A stretch of 64,000 nucleotides of DNA from positions 117,086 to 181,085 of the forward strand of contig JAJEBK010000030.1 of the NCBI GenBank assembly GCA_022823945.1, in the 5' to 3' direction. The notes under the pieces are model-generated. The model saw only the letters and a list, made by a program, of their open reading frames with translations. It was not told the origin of the DNA and searched no databases. The DNA is from Anaerolineae bacterium. Its GTDB lineage: Bacteria; Chloroflexota; Anaerolineae; Aggregatilineales; Phototrophicaceae. Positions 17,501 through 26,867 of this stretch are shown piece by piece; the first letter of the stretch is position 1, and the number at the start of each line of letters is the position of its first letter. The translations under genes were made by a program, and so were the position numbers.

Positions 17501-17562
17501 TCTTTCAACTATACGGCCTGAATGATGAGCAAATCGCGTTGGTCGAGGCAACTATGCCCTAA
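14551..17562 (+). CDS. Type IIG restriction-modification enzyme (Eco57I/TaqI-like, single chain)
   Basis: A 1003-residue protein combining nuclease, methyltransferase and target recognition. Near residue 88 RVDRILNLDNGDKIFIEAKR matches a PD-(D/E)xK nuclease core (D then ExK). Methyltransferase motif I is LDSACGSGSF (about 426) and the adenine-N6 motif IV is FIFGNPPYGA (about 647). The last 250 residues resemble a TaqI-like specificity domain. It would cut unmodified DNA and methylate adenine in its own site; the site cannot be read from sequence. No other restriction gene is adjacent. The 3' third looks less GC-rich than its surroundings, consistent with acquisition. Starts at 14551 or 14575 are both possible. 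Its stop overlaps that of trmB (CTAA). Confidence 0.9.
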   Translation: MICETIDEMELTEKQARANLSQLLESFYDLVNSNKMGLASESDVLVFIERLFRDVLGWPTEDITRFQREAQVANRRRVDRILNLDNGDKIFIEAKRFGALGRLTDDWALVPAQMVLPGMAADRTPEEQQAINYAFQNEGTWAILTNFQIFRLFNARRDWLVFSFEAPRAYEIDFEMLWQLSWSNLNRGSLEALNSQRWTKDVDTDYLQFINRQREQLAIDITLNRQANSWAYTELGELRIGLLREVVQRFLDRLVVVRFAEDHFVIPPDTLRQFYNLRQANAPYTQELGFYLRDFFMRFDAEHNSALFAKSEVDEAAFSDDVLLPLIEELYGARYRAMSADVMGNTYEQYLGKTLVADNGTVVTQDNLETRKKQGSYYTPQYIVQWIVDQTLGKYLYATHNGKPNGITLPDGKRKTYEDIKDLRVLDSACGSGSFLIYAYEVLADFYLSEVARLDEQRNEIVQQLAKSNGEIPLEAQVKAQRIINARDRLRDTFRNHILERHLYGVDYDPQAAEIAVVNLMMRAMERKGRSMRLPLLLNQNVKVGNSIVGLKPSDPRLQENADELATIRRLRAELIATSNLDSRHSEIISELDSVSTGLYERLTNGFARLNMDAKTSQPFHWAIEFPEAFVGEAGQPLDNPGFHFIFGNPPYGAALSAAERSWLRREFNIGMTNSAGLFMAQSLRLLRDGGAHGFIVPKSFLYASNWGKLRERLLDGLETLVDCGRAWSEVLLEQVIYVHRKDSHSTSYRNLRREGQDFKLVGDIAKEECERFGFYVNAIDEAELQVARQMRLSERFLGEFSINRRGAGLQSDTNGLLRGRPVLGGSGVQRYHLRAGTERYDSSDVPDHAVINAGNILAQNILTRLQNPTPHIRIVAHLAERADEKALILDTVNQIEITSNDLTPELVLALLNSKLLNWYVYRFIYAKATLTMHFDTPVTDRIPLPDWVAHPELVESIEEEIRIIYDNRHANEESSQAKIDNYIFQLYGLNDEQIALVEATMP

Positions 17563-18560
17563 CCCCGCACCCGCCTCGCTAGCACCTTCCCGTCGCCGAC
17601 ATCCGCCACCCATTCCCCCACCGCCTCCACCGCCCGGTGCATTCCCAGTGTGCTGCGCGCATGACCGATCGTCGTCAGCTTGACGATCCACTCGCCATCC
17701 CCAGCCCGCGGCGCCAGCATGATCATCGTGTGCTGCGAGATGCTCGGCTCTTCCACCACCACCTCAAACAGCGCGGCAGCTCGCTTTTCATCCAGCCAGG
17801 CATGCAGAACGGCGATATGCGCGCCATCCACAGACCGCTTCATCGGCTCGAAGCGCGCGACAATTTCGGCGGCAGATAGCTGCGCCTGCAAGAGTAGATG
17901 CGGCATAGCGAACTCCTTGATGACGGGCGGATGCGCTACGGGAAACTCATCACGACCATAGCGAAAATAATGCCCGCGCCGCCCTTCGCGAAAACCCTTT
18001 TCTTCATATTTGGTGGTAAATCGCCCCGATACTTCGGGCAGCCAGGGCGCGTCATATTCGTTCTGCAAGCCAGGCGCGCTGGACAGGATGTCATGCGCCA
18101 TTTCGGCATAAGCGCGGATATCGGTGGCCAGCTGCAGACTGCCGCCAACTTCCAGGCGACTGGTGAGCAGGGCGACCGTGCCGCGCTGGATGAGCCGCCG
18201 CCGCCCGTGCCGTTTTTTGAACCAGGGGTCGGGATAATTGATATGAAATTCGCGTACCGATTGCGGCTCCAGCAAGTGCCACAGGGCAGTCTCGGCGCGA
18301 CAATGGATTGGGCGCGCATTGGGCAGCCCGCGTTTTTCAATTCCAGCTTCGGCTTTTGCCATCGACTGGCTGGAGATTTCCAAGCCGATGAAATTGCAGC
18401 TTGGGCGAGTCTCGGCCAGGTGCAGCAGGTAGTCGCCATTGCCAAAGCCGATCTCGACGATCAGTGGCTGGATGCCTGGGAAGAGCTTTTCTTGCCGCAG
18501 CGGCCAATCGACTGTCAGCGCGCTCAGCTTGGGCAGCACAGGCCGACTGGATACGGACAT
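17559..18560 (-). CDS. trmB: tRNA (guanine-N7-)-methyltransferase with C-terminal extension
   Basis: A 333-residue enzyme that uses SAM to make m7G46 in tRNA. The first ~210 residues are TrmB: the SAM site VEIGFGNGDYL, FIGLEIS, and the signature FHINYPDPWFKKRH, followed by TKYEEKGFREGRRGHYF. About 120 further residues, starting near MPHLLLQAQLSAAE, form an extra domain not present in E. coli TrmB. Extensions of this kind occur in some deep-branching and thermophilic lineages. The start follows GGAG with good spacing. It converges on the restriction enzyme gene with a four-base stop overlap. Confidence 0.92.
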   Translation of the reverse strand: MSVSSRPVLPKLSALTVDWPLRQEKLFPGIQPLIVEIGFGNGDYLLHLAETRPSCNFIGLEISSQSMAKAEAGIEKRGLPNARPIHCRAETALWHLLEPQSVREFHINYPDPWFKKRHGRRRLIQRGTVALLTSRLEVGGSLQLATDIRAYAEMAHDILSSAPGLQNEYDAPWLPEVSGRFTTKYEEKGFREGRRGHYFRYGRDEFPVAHPPVIKEFAMPHLLLQAQLSAAEIVARFEPMKRSVDGAHIAVLHAWLDEKRAAALFEVVVEEPSISQHTMIMLAPRAGDGEWIVKLTTIGHARSTLGMHRAVEAVGEWVADVGDGKVLARRVRG

Positions 18561-18632
18561 CGTTGCTCTCCCTTTCCCGCTTCGCCCGCCTTAAGTTGCT
18601 TCCCCGTCCCGCCGGGCTGAGGACAGCTTGTT

Positions 18633-18761
18633 CAACCCCACCCCCGGCCCCTTCCAGAAGAGTCGCATAGGAGAGTTTGGGAGCTTTCTCCCGACATGTC
18701 GACAGAATCCGCGCGTGTTTTGCTTCCCCCTGACCCGTCGGGGGGACCGAGGGGGGTTTAA
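18633..18761 (-). repeat. Dispersed repeat R1, full copy
   Basis: Read on the minus strand it begins AAACCCCCCTCGGTCCCCCC, has GACGGGTCAGGGGGAAGCAA, the inner ACGCGCGGATTCTGT, and ends GGGGGTGGGGTTGAA. The same blocks in the same order occur at 33351-33480. Both ends can form stable GC hairpins. It fills the gap between the MFS gene stop and the trmB start; its edge coincides with the MFS stop codon. Confidence 0.8.
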
Positions 18762-19996
18762 GCCGGCGCCAACGGTGGCTTGCGCTGCAGAGTCTCGGGC
18801 ACGAGGAAAGTGAAAATGCTCGCCGCCAGCAATCCCGAACCGGCAATCACCCAGATCGCCGAGCTGAGCAGCAGCACATCGGCCACCACGCCCACCACCA
18901 GCGGCGCGCCAGTATGCCCAAGGTCGCCAATCAGCCGCCAGACGCCCAGAAACTCCCCGCGCGAACCCGCCGGCGACAAATCCGAGCCAAGCGTCATCAT
19001 GCTGCCCGATCCCAAACCATTGCCTATGCCGATCAGCGTAGCCGCAAACAGCAAACCGCCGAAGCTCGCCGCAAAAGGCACCAGCGCCATGCCCAGCGCC
19101 TGAATGCCGAAGCAAGGCACGATAGCAAACTTGCGCCCATAGCGATCCATCAGCCAGCCAGCGACCATGAATAAGCTGAAATCCACCGCCACGGATAGGC
19201 TGATGATCAAGCCGATCTGGTCGACAGCTAACCCCAGCGCATCGGCAGCGAACAGCGGGATGATGACGGTGCGCCCGGCGCGGATCATCTGCCCAAAGAC
19301 TTGCGCCGTGCCCGCCGATGCCAATATGCGCTTGTGCTGCTGCAGCACGGCAGCGATATGCAAGCCATGCCCATCGTCCGCGGATTTGTGGCGCGTATTC
19401 TTTTTGCCGTGCGTGAAGGCGGCAACCAGCACGAAGCCGATCGCCGTCACCAGCGCGATCGCCAGGAAGGTCGCCCTCATGCCCACCATGCCCGCCAGCA
19501 ATCCGCCTAGCGCCGGACCAATGAAGCCCCCCAGCCGAAATGTGCCGCCATACATGGATATCGCTTTGCCGCGCTGCCCCAGATCGACATGGTTGGTGAT
19601 GTAGACATGCGCCGAAACGGTATACATTGAGCGCCCGAAGCCGGTGATCAAACGCAGCAGCAGCACCACCCAAATAGACGATGCGAAGAAGAGCAAGCCA
19701 ATCGAAACCGCTTTGATCAACATGCCCATCATCATGACTTGCTTGTCGCCAAAGCGCCGCTGGATCATGCCGGTCGGCACATCAGCGATCAATGTGCCGA
19801 TGCCTTCTCCAGCCAACACCAGGCCAATGAGCAAATAGCTGATTCCAAAATCGGCGACATACAGCGGCAGTATGGGCACGAGCAAGCCTTGACCCAAAGT
19901 CACCATCAGCGCCGGCAGATAGAAGGCCAAAATCAGCGCGCGCAAGCCGCTATCCGGTTGTTTGAATCTCGAAAATCTCAGGGAGGCGCTTGGCAT
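18758..19996 (-). CDS. MFS family transporter (drug/proton antiporter type)
   Basis: A 412-residue membrane protein with about 12 hydrophobic segments. The motif-A region between helices 2 and 3 reads GTLIADVPTGMIQRRFGDKQ, and the second half has GWLMDRYGRKF, both typical of major facilitator exporters. The substrate is unknown. A weak ribosome site precedes the ATG at 19996. The stop codon sits at the edge of a dispersed repeat, and trmB begins about 200 bases upstream of the repeat on the same strand. It lies 38 bases from the aminotransferase gene and could share a transcript with it. Confidence 0.85.
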   Translation of the reverse strand: MPSASLRFSRFKQPDSGLRALILAFYLPALMVTLGQGLLVPILPLYVADFGISYLLIGLVLAGEGIGTLIADVPTGMIQRRFGDKQVMMMGMLIKAVSIGLLFFASSIWVVLLLRLITGFGRSMYTVSAHVYITNHVDLGQRGKAISMYGGTFRLGGFIGPALGGLLAGMVGMRATFLAIALVTAIGFVLVAAFTHGKKNTRHKSADDGHGLHIAAVLQQHKRILASAGTAQVFGQMIRAGRTVIIPLFAADALGLAVDQIGLIISLSVAVDFSLFMVAGWLMDRYGRKFAIVPCFGIQALGMALVPFAASFGGLLFAATLIGIGNGLGSGSMMTLGSDLSPAGSRGEFLGVWRLIGDLGHTGAPLVVGVVADVLLLSSAIWVIAGSGLLAASIFTFLVPETLQRKPPLAPA

Positions 19997-20034
19997 TCGG
20001 CTAGTCTAGCGACATTCGCCCATTTACGAAACGA

Positions 20035-21231
20035 CTAATCGTGAGAGTTTTCGCGGATGACTTTCCCCAGCGTCGCAATCGCGCCCTCGATTGTGCTTTC
20101 ATCGGCGCGCGTGAAATTGAGCCGCATGGTAGACAAGCCGTCAGCGGGGTTTATGTAAAAATACTTGCCCGGCACAAAAGCAACCTTCTGCTCGACAGCC
20201 CGCCAATAAAGCGACTCGCCATCCACACCGGACGGTCCTTCGATCCAGATGAACATGCCGCCTTCGGGCTTGATCCAGCGATAGCCGGCGGGTATGTGCG
20301 CGTCCATCGCATCCAGCATGGCGGCCTGCCGTGGCGCATACAGCGCGATGATCTTGGGGACTTGCCGCGCGATATAGCCGCCGCAAATGTATTCTGCAGC
20401 CAGCGCCTGGGCATAGGTGTTGCTGTGCAGGTCAGCGCCTTGTTTTGCTGTATAGAGCCAGTCGCGGATGAGCCCTGGCACCAGGCAGAAGCCCAAACGC
20501 AAACCCGGCGCAAAGATCTTCGACAAAGTGCTGACATAGACCGTGTTGTCCGGCGCAAAGGTTTGCAGCGCTGGCACAGCCTCGCCACGATAGCGCAGGT
20601 CGCTGTAGGGATCATCTTCAATCACCAGCGCGTTCCTGTCCGTGACGATGCCGGCGATCTGTTGCCGGCGTTCGCGGCTCATCGTGCGCCCGGTGGGATT
20701 TTGGAAGGTTGTGACCAGGTAGATGAACTTGATCGCATGTTGCTCCAGCGCAGTTGCCAAGGCTTCGGGCACGATGCCCTCGGCGTCGCTGGCGATGCTG
20801 ACATAGCTGGGCTCGTATGCTCCAAAAGCCGAAAGCGCGCCCAAATAACTGGGCGATTCCAGCGCTATGCAATCGCCCGGGCTAAGCAGCACCTTGCCCA
20901 ATGTGTCCAAAACACTTTGCGAGCCATTGAATACCAGCAACTCATCGGCAGCCGCGTCGATGCCTTTGCTCGCCAGATAACCAGCCAGCGCTTCGAGAAA
21001 AGGCGCGAAGCCTTCTGTGCGGTCGTATTGCAGCGCCGCCGCGCCATAGCGATCCAGCACCGCTTCGTTGATCTTGTACAGTTCTTCAATAGGGAAGGTT
21101 TCTGGCGCTGGGATGCCACCCGCCAGCGATACCATGCCCGGCTGTGATACCACCTTGAGGATTTCACGAATTTGGTTGCGCTGCATAGACTGCGTGCGTT
21201 GGCTGAGCAAATGCTGGAAGTCGCCCATCAT
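20035..21231 (-). CDS. PLP-dependent aminotransferase (class I/II, LysN/2-aminoadipate type)
   Basis: A 398-residue cytosolic aminotransferase of the MocR-like catalytic family without a DNA-binding domain. Visible are MVSLAGGIPAPETFP, FNGSQSVLD, YLVTTFQNPTGRTMS, VIEDDPYSDLRY and the PLP-lysine in VSTLSKIFAPGLRLG. Such enzymes transaminate 2-aminoadipate, leucine, kynurenine or similar; the substrate is not clear. The ATG at 21231 has AGGA five bases upstream. The sigma factor gene ends 86 bases upstream on the same strand. Confidence 0.88.
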   Translation of the reverse strand: MMGDFQHLLSQRTQSMQRNQIREILKVVSQPGMVSLAGGIPAPETFPIEELYKINEAVLDRYGAAALQYDRTEGFAPFLEALAGYLASKGIDAAADELLVFNGSQSVLDTLGKVLLSPGDCIALESPSYLGALSAFGAYEPSYVSIASDAEGIVPEALATALEQHAIKFIYLVTTFQNPTGRTMSRERRQQIAGIVTDRNALVIEDDPYSDLRYRGEAVPALQTFAPDNTVYVSTLSKIFAPGLRLGFCLVPGLIRDWLYTAKQGADLHSNTYAQALAAEYICGGYIARQVPKIIALYAPRQAAMLDAMDAHIPAGYRWIKPEGGMFIWIEGPSGVDGESLYWRAVEQKVAFVPGKYFYINPADGLSTMRLNFTRADESTIEGAIATLGKVIRENSHD

Positions 21232-21317
21232 AATTTTCCTGTTTGAAGTGGTTTGGTGGCACGAAATAGTCAAGCGCAAAATGGCGCAGGGCAATGAAAA
21301 AAGCTGAAGCCTGTCAA

Positions 21318-22499
<1,182 letters not shown>

Positions 22500-22578
22500 G
22501 CCCAACCCTTTACTTGTGAGGTGAATAAGGCGAAAACATTATTTTGTACAGCAAATTCGAGCTTTCATCCCACCTTCC

Positions 22579-22608
22579 ATTCTGTGCAAAAATGCCGCTA
22601 AATGTCAA
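22579..22608 (-). promoter_or_regulatory. Putative promoter of the sigma factor gene
   Basis: On the minus strand TTGACA (perfect -35) and CAGAAT are separated by 18 bases; transcription would start near 22572, giving a leader of about 70 nt. It occupies the 172-bp gap between the sigma gene and the upstream membrane protein gene. Confidence 0.5.
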
Positions 22609-22671
22609 CCGACAGTTTGTTAAATCTGCTATCAAGATTCTATGAAAACAGGCGCGCCTGTCCAGCCGAAG

Positions 22672-23949
22672 CTAGCGCCGCACAACCTTGTTCACGATGC
22701 CGAACCAAAATGGCGCGCCTTGGGCAGCCGCAACCACCGTCGCCGCGATGCCCAACAGTTTCGTCAGTAGCAAACCTGTCCAGCCATCGGGATTATTCTC
22801 GGGCAGATAATTCCACAGATTGCTCGAGTCGCTGCGGCTGTGGTGATCGGCTGGCAGATGGGCGAGGTTCTGCACTTTCCAGCCGATGGGCAGGCTCAGC
22901 GCTTCCAGGTCGCCCAACTGATTGACGATGGCGGCACCACTTTCCACGGCGTCTTCCAGCTGGGTATCATCTTCGGCATCGCTGGCTCGGAATTCGTCGT
23001 CCGCTTCACCAATCTGCTCGCCCAAAGCGCCGCTTTGCACCGAGTATGTCGCTGCGTCGCTGATTTGCGCTCGTTGAGTCGGGTCTTCCCAAAGCGTCTG
23101 CGCGATGTGCAATGTGTCAATGTTGATCAGCAATGCGAAGCACAAAGCCACGATCAGCGAAAGCACTTTCATCTTGGCGGTGTAGGCGGCGCTGGCGCGA
23201 TTCATGGCGCTGTTGAACCAGCCTTCCAGGTTGCCGCGCGCCTCTTGCATATTCTCTGCGCTCGAAAGCACCGTCGCCAGCACATTGCGCAGTTGGCCGT
23301 CTTCGATCTGTCGCACCCCTGCCAGCAGCGCCACATGGTTGGTTTGCCCCGCGCCCAGCTGGCTGATTTCTTCGTCAAGCTGGCTGACGATATCGGCCAA
23401 TGCCGTCCGATAACGCCGATCTTGCACATAGCGCAGTGAATTGCGCAGCTCAGTTGTGTCCTGACCGCCTCTGACCACCCGCTGAACCATCACTCGCAAG
23501 CCGCGCCGTTCTGGCCCGGGCGGCATGCCATTCACCACATTGATCAGCGCGCCAAATAACCGCTGGTCAGATTCGGCTTTGACTGTCGTCAGCATCACAT
23601 CGACAAAAGTCGCCGGCTCAATAAAGTCGACAGAGGCGATCGGTCTGCGGGCGATCTTTTCGGCTTCGGCGCGGGTGATGCGCTGGCTGGGCGCGACCGC
23701 ATCGGCTTTGACCAACTGAATCAACGGATGCGTGTATACCTTGGCGCGGATGACAGGGTCGGCAATCAGGCTGTTGATGGTGCCGCGCAGGTTCCTGGCG
23801 CGCAACTTGGTGGCGCGGGCAAAGAGCGTGTTGACCTCGGTGACCACGATGCTGAGCAGGATGATGACGAAAACAACGCCAACGACAACTTCTATGATCG
23901 CAGTCAAGCCCAGCCCTTTCCACTGCTGCTGCCAGCGGCGCAGCCCCAT
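22672..23949 (-). CDS. Uncharacterised membrane protein
   Basis: A 425-residue protein. A first transmembrane helix (about residues 18-38, IIEVVVGVVFVIILLSIVV) is followed by TEVNTLFARATKLRARNLRGTI and a HPLIQLV segment, a layout I know from a widespread family of unknown function. A large middle region is helical and probably cytosolic; two more helices occur near 270-290 (VLSLIVALCFALLINIDTL) and at the C-terminus (LLLTKLLGIAATVVAAAQGAPFW, in two parts). It lies between the sigma factor and an SH3-like protein on the same strand. No function is suggested. Confidence 0.75.
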   Translation of the reverse strand: MGLRRWQQQWKGLGLTAIIEVVVGVVFVIILLSIVVTEVNTLFARATKLRARNLRGTINSLIADPVIRAKVYTHPLIQLVKADAVAPSQRITRAEAEKIARRPIASVDFIEPATFVDVMLTTVKAESDQRLFGALINVVNGMPPGPERRGLRVMVQRVVRGGQDTTELRNSLRYVQDRRYRTALADIVSQLDEEISQLGAGQTNHVALLAGVRQIEDGQLRNVLATVLSSAENMQEARGNLEGWFNSAMNRASAAYTAKMKVLSLIVALCFALLINIDTLHIAQTLWEDPTQRAQISDAATYSVQSGALGEQIGEADDEFRASDAEDDTQLEDAVESGAAIVNQLGDLEALSLPIGWKVQNLAHLPADHHSRSDSSNLWNYLPENNPDGWTGLLLTKLLGIAATVVAAAQGAPFWFGIVNKVVRR

Positions 23950-23984
23950 TTTTCAGTATAGTGGAGTCCACCATTCCCGCAAGT

Positions 23985-24590
23985 TTAGAGGCTGACGCTG
24001 GCGGGCACAGGCGTCGGCGTGGCGCTGGGCGGCGACGGGGAGGGCTGCGTGCGCGTGACCGGCGGCAAAGTCTTGACAGGCGCAGGCGTGCGTGTTTGCG
24101 TGGGGGTGCTGGTCGGCGCGGGCGTATTGGTGCGCGTGGGGGTGTTGGTCGGATAAAGCGCGCTGATGATGTCCTGGTGCATATACACTTTCTCCAGGCG
24201 TCTCGTCAACGGATTGTCGTCGATGAGATACCAATCAGCGTCGGGGACAGCGGCGATGACGCAAACGATCGTGCCCAGTGGCAGCGCGGCTTCAATGCGG
24301 CTGGAGGTATCGGGCTGGGCGCGCACGATGGCTTCGCGCACGCTGACTTCAAAATCCTGGCAAGGCGGCACCGGCGTGAAGCTGGGCAGGAGAGTCGGCG
24401 CGTTGAATTCAAGCTCGCGGATGCGCAGGGCGGTGGATGTGCTGCCCACGACGGCTTGCTGTGTAGATTCAACGACCGTGACGCCTGTAGCCATGAAGTT
24501 TTGGATGCCCAGCCACAGATAATAAATGCCAAACACGATCGCGATGCCTAGCAGTATGATAAACCAGGAGGGCGGTCCGCTGCGCCGCAT
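23985..24590 (-). CDS. Membrane-anchored SH3-like domain protein with Thr/Pro-rich tail
   Basis: A 201-residue protein with one N-terminal transmembrane helix (about residues 9-28), an outside bacterial SH3-like domain (VSVREAIVRAQPDTSSRIEA then GTIVCVIAAVPDADWYLID), and a long C-terminal tail of NTPTRTNTPAPTSTPTQT-type repeats. Such tails are typical linkers in Chloroflexota exported proteins. SH3-like domains usually bind cell-wall or surface polymers. The ATG at 24590 or a TTG two codons earlier could be the start; GAGGAAAAC lies just upstream. It ends 35 bases before the uncharacterised membrane protein gene. Confidence 0.75.
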   Translation of the reverse strand: MRRSGPPSWFIILLGIAIVFGIYYLWLGIQNFMATGVTVVESTQQAVVGSTSTALRIRELEFNAPTLLPSFTPVPPCQDFEVSVREAIVRAQPDTSSRIEAALPLGTIVCVIAAVPDADWYLIDDNPLTRRLEKVYMHQDIISALYPTNTPTRTNTPAPTSTPTQTRTPAPVKTLPPVTRTQPSPSPPSATPTPVPASVSL

Positions 24591-24643
24591 AGCCAAGTTT
24601 TCCTCGCTTGCCGCTGCCTCTACAGTAGCCGATTCTCACAGGC

Positions 24644-24671
24644 TTGCAATATGGGCGGCATGGCATATCAT
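24644..24671 (+). promoter_or_regulatory. Putative promoter of modAB
   Basis: TTGCAA and TATCAT are separated by 16 bases. Transcription would begin near 24678, downstream of an in-frame ATG at 24670, which supports translation starting at GTG 24730 instead. Confidence 0.4.
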
Positions 24672-24729
24672 GCTGCTTCAACGGATTGACAGACTTGCGC
24701 CCAAATCAACCAGAAACGAGATCCCGCTT

Positions 24730-25623
24730 GTGTGCCTCCTGCGTCCCCTGCTGCTAATCCTGTCGCTGGCTGTCATGCCTCTCGCCAGCGCCCAGGCCAG
24801 CCTGGTCATCTACGCAGCGACATCCCTGACTGACGCTTTTGAATCTGTGGCGTCGGCATTCGCAGTGGAGCAGCCAGGCGTCTCGCTGCACCTCAACTTT
24901 TCCAGCTCGTCCAGCCTGGCCGCGCAGATCATCGCCGGCGCTCCAGCGGACATTTTCGCCAGCGCCAATGAGAAGCAGATGCAACTCGTGGTGGCAGATG
25001 GGCGCATCGACGGCGTGGCCACGCGCATCTTCGCGCACAATCAGCTGGTCTTGGCATTGCCGGCCGACAATCCAGCCGGCATCCAATCCGTGCGTGACCT
25101 GGCTGATGAGGGCTATTTGCTGGTGCTGGCGGCGACTGGCACGCCCATCCGCGCGTATACGGAAGCCATGTTGCAATCATACGCTAACGCTTTTGGCGCA
25201 GATTTCAGCAGGCGTGTCCGGAGCAACCTGGCTTCCGAAGAGAGCAATGTGCGTCAGGTGGTGACGCGTCTGGCTCTGGGCGAGGCGGATGCCGGCATTG
25301 TTTATCAGACTGATGTGCTTGGCGATGTCGCCGACCAACTGCTGGTCATCGAAATCGATGCGGCGCACAATCGATTGGCCGCCTATCCCATCGCGCCCTT
25401 GTCGGACACGGCAAATCCCGACGTGACGGCGCAGTTTATCGACTTCGTTCTGGGCGATGTGGGCAGAGCGATTCTAACGGAACACGGCTTTTGCCCGCCT
25501 GTTATACTGGATGCTGATCTGCCCAGGGACGCAAGCCCAGCGCCGACTAGCCAAGCCGCCGACGATGAAGATGCCGAAGCGGAAGCCAACCGCTGCCCCA
25601 CGACTCCAATTGAAAACCGATAG
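24730..25623 (+). CDS. modA: Molybdate ABC transporter substrate-binding protein
   Basis: A 297-residue exported binding protein. The GTG at 24730 begins a clean signal peptide (CLLRPLLLILSLAVMPLASAQA) leading into LVIYAATSLTDAFES, the ModA opening. LNFSSSSSLAAQIIAGAPADIFASAN is the oxyanion-binding signature and LGEADAGIVYQTD completes it. It captures molybdate (or tungstate) for ModB. The last ~40 residues (acidic, APTSQAADDEDAEAE) go beyond the usual domain and overlap modB in another frame. An upstream ATG at 24670 would add 20 residues before the signal peptide. Confidence 0.9.
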   Translation: MCLLRPLLLILSLAVMPLASAQASLVIYAATSLTDAFESVASAFAVEQPGVSLHLNFSSSSSLAAQIIAGAPADIFASANEKQMQLVVADGRIDGVATRIFAHNQLVLALPADNPAGIQSVRDLADEGYLLVLAATGTPIRAYTEAMLQSYANAFGADFSRRVRSNLASEESNVRQVVTRLALGEADAGIVYQTDVLGDVADQLLVIEIDAAHNRLAAYPIAPLSDTANPDVTAQFIDFVLGDVGRAILTEHGFCPPVILDADLPRDASPAPTSQAADDEDAEAEANRCPTTPIENR

Positions 25624-26401
25624 GCTGCTGCTATACGCCATCAGCGCATTGGCATTCTTGCTGCTGACGACGCCGGTTTTTGTGCTGCTGCTGCATGGAC
25701 TGGCATCACAAGCCTGGAGCGATCTTCCCGATTCGGCTGCAATCGGGTCGGCGGTGCTGCTGAGTTTCGCTTCGACCGCTGTCGTCGTCTGTTTGGCTGC
25801 GTTGCTGGGCACGCCGCTCGCATTTGTGCTTTCGCGTTATGCCTTCCGTGGCAAACGATTCGTCAGCCTGTTTATTGAGTTGCCCATCGTGATGCCGCCA
25901 GCTGTGGCGGGCTTGGCGCTGCTGTTGACCTTTGGCAGGCGCGGCGCGGTTGGGTCGCTGCTGGCAGAAGCTGGCATCCTCATTCCTTTCAGCATCGCCG
26001 CCGTCATACTGGCGCAATTCTTCATCTCTGCGCCTTTTTATATCCGCTCGGCACAGGTCGGATTCGCCAGCATCGCCCCGGAGATTGAAGACGCGGCGCG
26101 CGTCGATGGCGCACATGGCTGGCTGATGTTCTGGTATATCACACTGCCGATCGCCTGGCGGGCGCTGGCTTCGGGCATGATCCTGAGCTGGGCGCGCGCG
26201 CTGGGAGAGTTTGGCGCGACTATCCTCTTTGCCGGCAACTTGCAGGGCAAAACGCAGACCATGCCACTGCTGGTCTACAGCGTCTTTGAACGCGACATCA
26301 ATGCTGCCATCTGGACAGGGCTGATCTTGATTGGGCTCGCATTGGCGGCGCTATTCTTGTCACAGCGATTCGCCAGCGCTCAAGATCGATTGACGCGCTG
26401 A
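25565..26401 (+). CDS. modB: Molybdate ABC transporter permease
   Basis: A 278-residue inner-membrane permease with about six hydrophobic segments and the EAA loop EIEDAARVDGAHGWLMFWYI that docks the ATPase. GEFGATILFAGNLQGKTQT is the ModB signature. The start is uncertain: ATG 25565 overlaps modA by 59 bases with no clear ribosome site, suggesting coupled translation. The expected ATPase gene modC does not follow; the next gene is arsC. An ATPase from elsewhere must serve the permease, or modC lies elsewhere. Confidence 0.9.
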   Translation: MKMPKRKPTAAPRLQLKTDRLLLYAISALAFLLLTTPVFVLLLHGLASQAWSDLPDSAAIGSAVLLSFASTAVVVCLAALLGTPLAFVLSRYAFRGKRFVSLFIELPIVMPPAVAGLALLLTFGRRGAVGSLLAEAGILIPFSIAAVILAQFFISAPFYIRSAQVGFASIAPEIEDAARVDGAHGWLMFWYITLPIAWRALASGMILSWARALGEFGATILFAGNLQGKTQTMPLLVYSVFERDINAAIWTGLILIGLALAALFLSQRFASAQDRLTR

Positions 26402-26441
26402 CATGAATAGACCATGAGGGATCATTTTCGAAAGGAATGCC

Positions 26442-26864
26442 ATGAGCGAGAAATTACGCGTGTTGATCTTGTGCACAGCCAATTCAGCGCGGTCGCAAAT
26501 GGGCGAAGGCTTGCTGCGGCAGCTGGCGGATGGACGCGTCGAGGTCTTCAGCGCTGGCGCAAAGCCTTCCTCTGTCAATCCCTATGCCATCCGCGCCATG
26601 GACGCGCGAGGCATCGACATCAGCGGCCAACATTCCGACCACATTGACCAATACCTCGCGCAGTCCTTTGATTATGTCATCACCGTCTGTGACAACGCGG
26701 CCGAAAGCTGCCCGCTATTTCCCGGACCTGCCCGGCGCATCCATTGGAGCTTCCCCGATCCCGCCGCGGTCGCTGGCGATGACGAGGCTGTGCTGGCGTC
26801 CTTCATCAGCGTGCGCGACGGTCTGGAAGCGAAGTTGCGACAGTGGCTGGACAGCCTCGAATAG
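26442..26864 (+). CDS. arsC: Thioredoxin-coupled arsenate reductase (low-molecular-weight phosphatase fold)
   Basis: A 140-residue cytosolic enzyme. The P-loop is CTANSARS (Cys11 to Arg17, CX5R). Cys83 and Cys90 in TVCDNAAESCP are spaced exactly like the Cys82/Cys89 pair of the staphylococcal thioredoxin-dependent ArsC, so all three redox cysteines are present. It reduces arsenate to arsenite; an arsenite exporter is not adjacent. AAAGGA precedes the ATG. It ends three bases from the convergent icd stop. Confidence 0.88.
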   Translation: MSEKLRVLILCTANSARSQMGEGLLRQLADGRVEVFSAGAKPSSVNPYAIRAMDARGIDISGQHSDHIDQYLAQSFDYVITVCDNAAESCPLFPGPARRIHWSFPDPAAVAGDDEAVLASFISVRDGLEAKLRQWLDSLE

Positions 26865-26867
26865 GCG

